Positions 1-11,979 of a DNA stretch of 64,000 nucleotides are shown in pieces; the stretch's first letter is position 1; each line of letters opens with the position of its first letter. The notes beneath the pieces are model-generated. The model was not told the DNA's origin. It saw nothing but the letters and a program-made list of their open reading frames with translations, and searched no databases. The stretch covers positions 9,127,983 through 9,191,982 of the forward strand of contig NC_086351.1 in the NCBI RefSeq assembly GCF_036324505.1, written 5' to 3'. The position numbers and the translations under genes are program-made. The stretch comes from Eleginops maclovinus. Taxonomy: Eukaryota; Chordata; Actinopteri; Perciformes; Eleginopidae.

Positions 1-90
1 TGAATCCCATTCAATCATCTGAATAAGCCAGTATTTCTTTACATCAGACATATATTCTCTCCATGCATGAGGAGAAACATGTCATAGTAC

Positions 91-206
91 CTGCGTCACA
101 TGTAAAAGGACACAGTGTCCAGTCGCTGAAAGGGGTCATGATGCAGTCTTTCTTGCAGGGCAGCTGACATGGTCGCACCGTGCTGGGGCGGGGGCTGTCT
201 GGACAC
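91..206 (-). CDS. thsd7a: thsd7a exon (probably exon 9): end of repeat 10 and start of repeat 11
   Basis: This 116-base exon is too short to stand out as an open reading frame but joins in frame. The split Lys codon is followed by [21 protein letters not shown], then [15 protein letters not shown] and a split Gly codon. It closes one TSP1 repeat and opens the next, whose W-x-x-C is followed by C-P-x-x-C as in THSD7A. It enters at phase 2 and leaves at phase 1. The acceptor is ttgttgtctag. The donor reads CAG|GTACTA, the weakest in the window. Later exons lie beyond base 1. Confidence 0.9.
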
Positions 207-3200
207 CTAGACAACAAAAACACACACAGCGGGGCTGTAAAACCAGTTTATGAAATATATCAGGCGAGCTTTCTAAATCTCAGGGTGCTGAACAAAAAAA
301 CAAAAACATTGATTACTTTATCTCCCTGACGCTTTGGTCTCAAATTACAACCGGAGTACATGGATTTGATTTATGGTTATTTCAAAGCATCTGTTTTCTT
401 TTGGTTTCCATACAAAATCACAACCAATTGTAGCAAGAAGATGCTGTAATGTTGCTGTGTACGCCCGCCTAAATTATAGTGTTGGTTATAGGCACTAACC
501 ACGAGAAGAGGAATGTAAACCCAGATAACCGTACAACAAGATTTGCTGGCAAGCAGATCATGAAGTGAGAGAAAATAAACACAAATGTTTATGTAGGTAA
601 CCACACACTGAGTCCATAAAAATGTGTGATCAAGGGTCTTTTATTACTGTCATTTAATTATGTGAGTCTGTTACAACTTCTGCTGCATATCCGTCTGTCC
701 TGGGAGAGCGATCCCTCCCCTGTTGCTCTCACTGACGTTTTTTCCTCGTTATAAAAGGGTTTGTTTTGGAAGTGTTCAAAGATAACGAATCAAAGAGCAG
801 AGGATTTGTATGCTAAACACATTGTCCATTAAGGCAAATGTGTGCTTTGTGATATTGGGCAATGTAAAGGGAACAGACATGATTAGACTATTCACACAGA
901 TGAATACAAAGTCGGCACTCATTGATACTTTGCGTTATTAACGTGCATTGAACCAATATTGTTATGGGCTTATTGTGTGGTCACTACCGTAAAAAAAAGA
1001 GTACATTTCACAATCAAAACATTAAGAACAATTGTCCATTAAGTGAGTTAGCATTTGGTTCAGAAAAAGTTGAATTAAGTTACTTGCTTTCGATCATCCT
1101 ACCGTTATTATGGCATTATATTAAAACTAGGTGTAAAATATCAGACAGGCCCCAATGACTTTCATATATGTACCGACAGTCTGGATTCAACAGACATTTA
1201 ATGCATGTATATAGAGATATAAACCATGTTTAAAGCTTTAGTAAATATCAGTGTGAAGGTTTGGCACACCAACCATCTGGGTATTGCTTGAATACAGAAT
1301 GTAATTATTCTAGGGACAATCTAGGGCAATAAAAACTGATGAAAACCTTCATAATCACATCCAGTTTACGACTGATGTTCGCCATCTGGCTCATAGTGTG
1401 ATATATATATATATGGAGAAGAGTTGGTCATACTCCCCTCACAGAAAAAAGTAAACGGCACAGGAATTGTTTTGCAAGTCTCCTTGAGGATGTACTACAG
1501 GATTTTACTCTAGTGAGAAAAAGTGCAACACTCAGAGCTCCTTCAGGGTTAAGCTAAAAACTAGCATGCGGGCCTCTAGACAGAAACTCCTTTTTTTTAA
1601 AACTGGAACCTGCTATCAGCAAGTGATAATCCCTTTGTGTTTGCACAGAAGAGAGGGTCAAGCCGAGGTTTCTCGAACAGTGCTTGTGGTTAATCTTCAG
1701 TCATTTAAGCACCTAAGGTCCCCTGTGCATACCACCGGGTAGAGATAAATAGGTCGAGACAAACCCGCTGGAAGACATCTTGTAATCTGATCTCTGCAAC
1801 GCTGCATTCCCGGTCGTGCAGCAGGGAAGTTGCCGGTCTGTTTCCTCATCCTATTGCTGACACACAGGTCAGGTTTAATGTTACTAAGAATGAGCGCTCT
1901 CCTCTGGGCGTTCTGTACTCGTTAGCATGGTGTTATCAGGGAAGCAATAGGGAGCCTCACAGGGAAAATGCAATAATGTAACAGCTAGAAAAGGAGAGAT
2001 TTATTTGTAATACCAATAGACAGAGCTAAATCCCTCTCGAGCGAAACGAATCCTCTGGTGTCTTCATACAAGTGAATGGTCCCTAGGATAAAATACAGCA
2101 GGGGTAGGACACATTTACAATTGTAGCCTTCAGCAGATGCTCATATTCATAACAAAGTGAATGAACAGGTGACTAGCCTGAGGAGACATCAACATGACAC
2201 GAGGTTTTTATGATCCAAATCATGTACCTGAGAGTGCAGAACAATCGCTACACCAGGGCTAACCAGGATTTTAACAATGTAAACCTACTTTGGTTCTGCA
2301 CCGTCTGCAGACTGTACAGATCACCGGGCTCTTTATGAAGTAAAACCTGGCAGAGAATGCAGCGGTAAGACAAAAATAAACCGTGCACAAACATCGGCAA
2401 GATCTAAATACAATCAGGTCGTACAGAGCGCAGATGGAAAAGCAATGTATTATATAATCAATAGCAGGAGGCTGAGATCACACAGGCGCATGAAGCAAAT
2501 TGTTGAAGTCTCACCGAAACAAAAAACATACCTTTTCATTTTGGTTTGTCACAAGTTTTAGGAAGCGAGTAAAACTCAACGTATTTTGCTTTGAGCTACA
2601 CAAGACAAGGCAGAGTGCAGTAACTCTCTAAACCATGTTGAGTGAATTCCAAGTGTTATCTCATATTAGATGCAAAATGGATACTGTATGCATATACTGT
2701 ATCTCAACAATATTGCAGCTGTTGGTTTCAATGAAGTGTGGAAATTATTGTGGAATCTCTGGTGACCACTTCAGCATTATCAGCTTCTCCTGTTTTACTA
2801 TCTATAGGTTTGTCTTTGAGTTAAATGATTTTTATTTTTGTTTTATTATATTCTATAAACTACTGACAATATTTGTTTGTGTTGAAATTCAACAGACACT
2901 GGAATGGCTGCTATACATGTAGAGATTGAGATTTACGAACAATTGGAGTGGTCTCTTAATTCTTTCCAGGGCTGTGTATATAAATGCAGCATGACTTACA
3001 TACGGTTGTACAATGACTTCAGATAGTCCATCTCTTATGCTCATTGGTAACTTGAAAATTTGCCTGAGGCAGAGAAACATTGCTCCAAATCATGAGGGAT
3101 CAGACCACTGAGGCTGTGCTATTAGATAATGTGACTCTCAGAGCTCTCTGACAAAGAGGGGATTACACTTTTGACCTGGTTATACTCACTCTGCTACTCA

Positions 3201-6200
3201 TAAATTTTAACTGTCTGAGGATGAGCTACAATTTACCACTTTTGTAAGATCTTGAAAGACCGCCGGCAATAAAACAATATTCCTATTTAAATAATAGACA
3301 GAAGTTAAAAAATACAGCTTGACTTTTGCCTTTAATCTAGACAGAAGACTCTCTGAACACTGAACCTCAGAGGAGTAAAACTCTCATTGCTAGAGTGCAG
3401 ACTGCCTGCCTTTGAGTTTTCACCATTAGAGTGTCCCCTGAAAATACATAACCTACAAGCAAATGTTTTAGTCCATTTGTCCTTAGTAGAAAAACAACAT
3501 AATTGATGTTGCTTTGTTTCCCTTAACCAACCTTTGTTTGCTAAGAAGTTACGGCTTGTGGTCAGCTGATCTATGAGTAATTTAGCCAGTGTTACAATCG
3601 CTGAAGGAGAAGTTTAGAGTCAAAGATTGTGTGTAAAGGCGTACAAGGACACACAACTTGCATACAGAATCCCAGTGTTCAAATCTATCTGCTTCTTTTA
3701 AACATGAAGACCACATTTCCCAACCATTAAACAAGTATATTTAGCTTTTTGTTAACAGTTGTAGCTACGAAATAAAGAAAAATATTCAATCTTTCAATGA
3801 AATCACATACAAAAAAGTGTGTTTCTTATGTCCCAGGCTTCTAAATCAAAGTTGGGTTTCAGAAACATATGGGTAATATTGTATTCCAAGTAAAACTTTT
3901 AATAAACACCTTCAGTCAGTTTTTAAGTCATGTTATTCTCAATTAAGAAACATTGCACAACTATGACCCTTGCTATCTTTGAAACTTCTCATATACACTT
4001 TAACTTACTTACTAAAGCGAAGCCACGAAAACTAATCGCAATATGCATATTTCCGCTTGTTCCTGAAGTTTTGTGATCATTTCACATCAAAATAAACCTA
4101 AAAAGATCATTTGGTGCAAAAACTGATGGAAACTTCCTGTGGGAAATTCAGGAACCATTTCTGACACCTTCAGACAGGTTGCTTCTATGTTTTCTTTATT
4201 TCAAAAACATTGTTTAATGCAGCTATTACTTTTGATTTTGTTCCCAATAATCCAATAGGCCTATGTGTGTTGTGAGGGCTTTACATATAGCGCAATGAGT
4301 TGACTCATAGCAGGTTTGCCTCTACTGGGAGAACCCCTTTGTTTTCTTTTTAGTGGGATTATATCGTAACCCCACTAATTGTGGGTGTTACCCAAATTTA
4401 GATCTTTTTTTAGACATTAAAATTCAATTACATTCCAGTTTTCAGAAAATAAGCAGACCATGTTTGTTGGCAGAACACAATACCCGCCAGAATAGGAACA
4501 ACACAATGTTTGGCTGGAAGACTTTGTCTGTGGGAGTGCGAAAGCCAGCATTTTAAAAATGATGTGTACATTGTGGTATTCCACAGTTTTTCTCCATTTT
4601 TTTTCTTAATTTTGTGTCTCATAACGTCTTTGCTTGTCAGATTTTAATGTATTTTTAGAAGAAAAACGATGCTTATTTGCAACGCGTTTTGATTATTTTT
4701 TCCTCACTGAACAATTTTCTAATTGGTGTTTTTTGAACAGTTCACTTGTGGGTTTATCACCATGGAAATGCACCACACTGAATTTAATGAAACCATCCAG
4801 TAATGGCATCTGGTTTGTTACTGACTTGCTCTGTTCTAGTCACAATCCCATAATGATCTTTAAATGTCATGATTTGTAGCGAGGCCAGGGCATACACAAC
4901 ATGGCCCCCGGAGCTTGTCCCGAAGCGTAACATTAAGAGGAGCAGCCAGGCTAAGGCTCGTGTTGCGCTCGCTGCTATTAGCGCATTGAGTAATCTGTTC
5001 AGTGAGAGGTTGTTCGATAAATGAGCAGATGGTTGAGCAGGATGAAGGGAGAAGATTCAACGAAAAGAACCATCAGTAGTTTTAAGAGAGCGTACACACA
5101 TACAAAACAAGGTCTGCAGGGAAACGATAAGGCCTAATTAATCTTATTATCAAAATTACCGACTACAAAGAAAGAACATGATTTGTTTAATTCAGAATAA
5201 AACAGTTGCCGTCCTTCAAGGACCCATTCAGCGGTGTCTTTGGTCTCCTTCTTGAGGCCTTTAAACGATATATCACAGGGAAAAGCCGAGAGTAAACACA
5301 GCATTCATTAGAACACACGGCAGCAAGATGATTGACTGGCATTAATACAGCGACTGTCGAACATCATAATCATGAATCATTCAGTCTCCACAGCATCAAT
5401 GTGATTATACAAAGACAAATTTGGTAGCATGCAGCACACAGACTGTCAGAATCAATAAGCAGACGTTGTTTTTTCCCCCACACCACAACAGCTTTTCTCG
5501 ATATGAAGATAGCAGCCCAAGCCGGAGGCACTGACATATTTATCTCTGTTGTGGCTCCCGATTTTTATTGGGCTGTGACAGTTAGTGTTTGTGTGTTGTG
5601 TGTGTGTCTGGGTGTGCTTGTGTTTGTGACATGCACTCAGGTTCACTGCCTAGGGCTGAGGGAGGAAGACAGCTTAGATCCATCGGTGAATAAGACATGG
5701 CACATCTGCATATGCAGGGTGCAGGTGGCCATGTTTGTTTGTTCTGCTGGGATCCCATGGGTGCCCTGATAGAGAATACCTGCCAGTTGGATTTTGCTAG
5801 ATGAAGACATGCAGCAAAGAAGAAAAAAGAAAAAGGAAAAAACAATATCAAGCCACTCCTGAGTATAGGCTTGAAAACACCGCCTCTCTGAGCAACAGAT
5901 GGCCGGGAACACAGAGCTGTTGCAAATGTATGCTTTTACTTTGGTCAAGAAAGGCACGAATCAAGGTCTTTCAACAAAATAAGTGCCATTTGGTCCGCCT
6001 TATCCACTTGGGAAATGAAAAGCAACAAAAGTTTGGATAAGAGATTGACCACAACCCTTACTCAACTACATATAAAGTGACAAATTAAAGGAAACATCTG
6101 AACAAATTAGCAGAGAAACACAATGTCTTCAATCCAAACGATGCATGAGGGATCATTGAATGGTTAATATATCATAATCTTTTGACTTCCCATTAGCTAA

Positions 6201-9200
6201 CGTCCACGCCACTTAAACAGCTATAGGAATCATTGGAGTAAAATATTACAAGAAGGTGTTTTTATAATCTATTCATATGCTATTAATCGTAACTTTTTAT
6301 CTATACTAACGCTCTGTACACTCCGTCCTTTCCTTATTGGTTATAAATGATTAACTTGTTCTCGTCTGACGCTTTATTGAACCATTTCTGCACCCTTTCC
6401 TCCCCAGGATTTTGTAAACGTCCATCATATGTTTATTTTAATCACTGCAGTTTGATTTTGTTGACATATTTTTCAAACAGTTCCTCTTGACATAATAAAT
6501 ATCCTTGTATCTTTAGACCGATGCTCATGCATGTTAAGTACAGATGATTTAGCCTCTTCCAGCACTGCTAATTTTCTCATGCTGATTTGAAAACTTGTTG
6601 ATTGGCATACCCCTCTTTAAGCTAACAAATGTTGCTAATTGGCAATCAAACTAATAGGAAACATCTTGGTGGCAATGTTTGTCATTGTGAGTTGAAGAGT
6701 CAAAGTTAATTTCCCATGAGGCGTTGAAATTATTTAACGTCCTCTGTGTGTAAGTCTCAGTGTATGTGTGTATGTATAATAGTTCTTGGCAACAACTTTA
6801 ACTTTAATGTTCAAGGTGTGAGTATACGAGCGATTTTGTGCACACAGAGCTTCTTAGTGTTAGAGTAAAGTGAACATGATGGTTTTACTGGACCCCCTCC
6901 AGTGACAGTGGCTAAGGGAAATCCTCTTAAAGATTTTCATCAACACCTTTGTGGGTTACAGCAGTAAGATTACAAAAAGGAAGTCATGAATACTGAGAAT
7001 AGTTCATAGGGTTGTAAACAGGCAGGGTCAGTGAAATGGAAGCTTCTTCAGCACCACGGACAGCACCACTGGTCCTTGAGGGCAGGTGAAGAGACGCCTC
7101 ACTTTGTGCAGAGAGACCCTGTTTCATAGCATTCATTTACATTGCTTCTTACAAGTACTCATAAACTAGGATAACAAGTCTCAATGTGATCTGTATGTCA
7201 TTGAGAGAACCCATGTTTAACCGTGTAGTGTAGAATTGCTACAGATACTGGGAATGCAGATCTACCTATTTATGGTACATTTTCTGTGGGACCTTGGGTA
7301 TTAAGTTTGGATATGTCTATCATTGACAATGAAACAAAGATGAAGCTTCTGCAAACCTCGGGCTACTGCTTAAGTCCACTGTTGTAGCTACAGTACAGTG
7401 TTAAAACTGCATTAGTATAGTACAGTAGAGTAGTACTGCATGTTTCTTCAAAAGTAGTCTTCATGCTAAAATCACATCAACAGTTTTAGGTATTTAGTTA
7501 ATCGTGTCAATCAATGTCAAAGGACGTCTCCAAGTGGCAGATGGAAGCTTGATCCCAAAATCGGAGCATAGAGTAACATTAAAGTGGACAATGACAGCTT
7601 AAGATGGTTGTATATTATAACTAAAGTCAGAAAACAATCGTCCAATCCCCCACATTACTGGAACAAAAACGCCAGAATAGCCACACATAAAACCCCAGAT
7701 CAGGTCATACATTCCCCTGCATCCTTTCATATCAAAAGGACCCTCAGGTCTCTAATCCACCAGTTAGGTTGAGAGAGGATGCTGAACAAAACAGATCAAT
7801 AACCCCCTCAATGAATATGGGCATTTAAGCATTGACTGATGAACCTTTCCTTTAATGCTGCAGTTTTCAAGTGAGGATTTGTTTACAACCTGTCTGATAG
7901 TCAGACATCTGTAGCCTGTCGCACATTGATCTCAGAACATCATAATTGATTTATCCATTACAGCAAATAATGAAAGAATCACAACAACAGCATCACAAGA
8001 TATTAAAGACATCCTTGAGTAATTGCATGTCCGATAAGTCACCATTAAAGGTGCACAGGTTAAAAATGTCAAACACCTTCCGGCACATTTTAAGAAAAGT
8101 GTGTGACCTTCATTAATCAAAACCTCAAACCCACTCAACTGAGGTTGATAACAATAACACCCTGCTGAGAAGGTGAGTAGGTGCTTGATAGGAGTCCACT
8201 TAGTCAAATATCTTGTGTATCTTATAAGGGATGCTATTGTTTTTTCAAACAAATGGATTTGATTATATAAAGTCATCGACCAAATATAATGGAGGCAAAT
8301 TGACTAAAAGCCTTTCGGTCAGTTACTCAATGCCATTACCCTTGACACTTCAGGCCCTGCTACCCTCCCACCTGCTAGGCTGGTGTTTTTCTGTTACTCC
8401 AGCTTTACCTTGTGTGGATTAAAAAATAAAAAACAAGCAATAAAAGGCATCCTGGTCTTCGACCTCTGTTCTGCAGCCAGTTAAGTGCAGCTGCTGCAGT
8501 GTCAGGGTCAGCTGCTCCCACAGCCACTACCAAACTTGGACATTAATCTTCATTTTATCATGTGGTGCTCTCTGCGGATCACATTTGCCTTGTACTTGTA
8601 CCTACACAACACACTCGGACTCTTTAAATAATTTATGTTCCTATCCCCTGCTCGCTGATAACCATGCTTTGGAGTTGTCAGACAAGAGGAGGGGGAGTCT
8701 ATTTGAATTAGAGTGAGGAACGGAACATATATTAGAGGATGATTTTTGGACCACCGCAATCAATGTGGGTTTCTTTTAAACAAATTTAGACACTCGCAGT
8801 TCCACCCCTTTATCTTTTGTTGTTTAGTGAATCAGTCAAACATTCAGCATCACACTAGAGCTGATCCTTCTGGCAGACATTATCTCGACAGCATATTTTG
8901 AATCCGCCTCATGCGGTGTAGGCTTCAGAGCCAAACACAAACATCTTGTCTCTCATCTGCCTCATGATTAAATTGCCTTAAAGTATCAATCCCATTTAAT
9001 TACTGTTATTATCATCAATGAGAAATTGCCAGCGCCCAAAACGGCAGGGTTAATTAGGCTTTCAGGGACAGAGAGATTATTTATTTGGTCTCCTGCAAAC
9101 AAGAGATATAAATTGGGTGTTAACTTTCGCAAAATGTCTGCTCTGCTTACTTAACCAGCTCTGTCAGAGTCTCCTTGTTTTTTTTGTCTTTTTCTGACTC

Positions 9201-11881
9201 TCTAGTCTCCCGCTGTCACTTCCCTTCACAACACTTCTGCTTCCCTCATCTGCCTCTCACCTCCTTTTGTTTTTTTCTTCAATGTCAAACACAAATACTG
9301 TATCTTTATGTAGCATTTTATCTTACCATGGGCAGTCTACCACTGGTGTGCTTTCAAATCCACAAACACAAATAACAGATGATAAAGGATTACTGTTAGA
9401 CCTCATAATGTAAGAAAGGATTTTAAACATGTGCTTTAGGAATGATTCTAACTCTCTTTTGCTTATCATTTGGGCAACAATCCCCCAAAAATGTTATTTA
9501 TCTAATTATATCACACATCATAAGACCACCGCAGCTCTGCCTGTCCTCAGTCCTCAGAACGGCAGCTCTAGATTAAACCGATTTGATTTGTCTTTTTAAT
9601 TTCAACATAACTCTCCAAGACCTTATTTCACAGCTATAAACACCTACAAACCAGCGAAGCAGGAAATTACCAGTAACTCTAAATAAGACTGCTGCAGCAG
9701 TGTGTCATTGGAAAAACAACACCAGACAACACTGGTAAATAAAGCCAACATAAACATGTGTTCCGAAGGAGCTGAAAAAAAAGAAAAAGGGCTTACTTCT
9801 TGGGGGGCACCTGTCCAACATTGACCCGGACGCAGATGACCTTACGAGTCTGCATTCCCGTGGAGCAGGGACCCTGACCACCACCGCTGGCTCGGACTAC
9901 CGTGGATGTGTTCAGGGTTGAGGCGGAGGGGTCTTCGGTACAAGGGCCCCAAGGCCCGGTCTGCCAATGATAGACTGTACAGGCGTGTTCATTACAGTTC
10001 CGAACCTCCTGAAGGGAACTGCTGTTTGGGCATGCGCCTCCACCTGAGAGATAAGAAAACACTGAAGATGAAAAATGAATTTATACATGTAACAATTACT
10101 GTATAAAAAATGGATAAGCACGATTATGGCCAAAGAAACAATCACACATTTTTTGTGTGGGTTTTTGCCTTCTTGCTTCCCTAGCTGTGGATTGGAAAGG
10201 GGGAGATAGACGGGACAGAATGCAGTAAATGGGCGCGGGTCGTATTCAACATTATCCTCCTACCTATTAGTTGAGATACATGATTGCCTCAATCATAACT
10301 ATTTTGATGAGTATAGAAATATTTATCTCAATTATTTAGTGATTTTGGGGACTTTAAAGTCACTTTATATTTTCGAAAAAGGAGAGTAATGCTCTAACCT
10401 TTTTTCGCTTTTGCTACATTCCTTCTGATAAGGGTCTTTGTTGTGCACAAAATCCATCTATTGTCAGTCCCTTTCCCTCTTTATGTGCCTGTCTCCCTCT
10501 CATTTCTCTTTGTCAGTCAGACAGTCAGTCGGTGCGTCTATGGAGTCCTCTCTGGTTCACAGTAACTGCCGACACTTAGGGCTTTCAGCAGAGATTGAGA
10601 GGCATTGAGGGATTTCGAATCCTCCACACCTGTATTTCGCTGTCCGAGTTGACAGAGAGCCAGCTTCATAATGAGCGGCGGTGTACAAACAGTCGGGTCT
10701 GAATCACAGACTGCCAACTCAGATAAATCTCAACTTTTAGTTACTAAGCAGGACTACCGATCTGCTGACAACAGAGCTGACTAACAACGACGGCGGTGTT
10801 GTCCCAACACTAGCATGACATGATGCCACCAATGAGCATTAGCTGCTGCTGAACAATGACCTAGAAAATCTGCATGTTGGACAATGGGGAAAATGTGAAG
10901 CCGCTTACAGAAACAGAAACCAGAAACGAAACAAAGAAAGGCAGCATTGATTCATGTTTGCAGGATAAATTACAGTTTGCTGGCTCATTCACAAAGAGCT
11001 GCAGCAGTTTTCACTGAGCATGCATCTTGAATGTCATTCAACTAAAACAGTAAGAGGCACTTGGGTTTCATAGTCCCATAGTAATCACCGTGAATTAAGT
11101 GTAAGCAGTTATGCTAAAGAGGTCATTAATTAGGCTTATTGCTGTATTAATTAGCACATAATTGTATGTCAAGATATTGGTGGTTGCTTATTAACGTGAA
11201 CCCTTTACGTAAGAGCTTTGAGAAGTTCCTGTATTTTCAACAGTTTTTGTTTCATTAATATGCAACACAAGAGCTGCAAAAGCTGCTAAGGAGTTCAGAA
11301 CCTAATCAGATAACCTACTCTGCAGGGGGATCCTGTGGTGGAGAGATGACTCTCAGGTATTGTTCTTGAGCATGTGTGAGGGTTTGTGTTAAGTATAAAA
11401 ACGTGTCTCAGGAAAGACAGCGGGATATAGTTTGATATGATTTCATCAGATTTTTAAAACATACTAAAGCTACAACAAGTACAGCTACTATACTGCTAGT
11501 GTAACATCGACAATTTACCAAAAAGTTCTGGAAACTTCGGCACCCGTGTAAGACCTTTGATAAATACAGATATTAAATATATTAATGTGATAGGTGAGGA
11601 AAGCAGTAATACAACTGTAGAACTACAGAAAAAAGTACAAACACATTTAAACTATTTCACACATGGCCAACAAGCCCTGCCTGCATTACAACGGGTGAAT
11701 ACAATCTAGTCACCCTAAAGCTGTTATGATAATGTTGTTTTTAAAACTCAAACAAGCAAATTGAATTTTGCTACGTGTAGACACACAGCTAGAAGTTTAA
11801 AACAGATAAACTCCTATCACAGCTGTTACCCTCCATCACTGTGATCCACGCCACAACCATCGCAGTGACTGTGAGGAAAGC

Positions 11882-11979
<98 letters not shown>

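Noticed and set aside
4365..4395. Small inverted repeat gtaaccccac...gtgggtgttac
   Set aside because: The ten-base arms with a bulge are within chance expectation for 64 kb.
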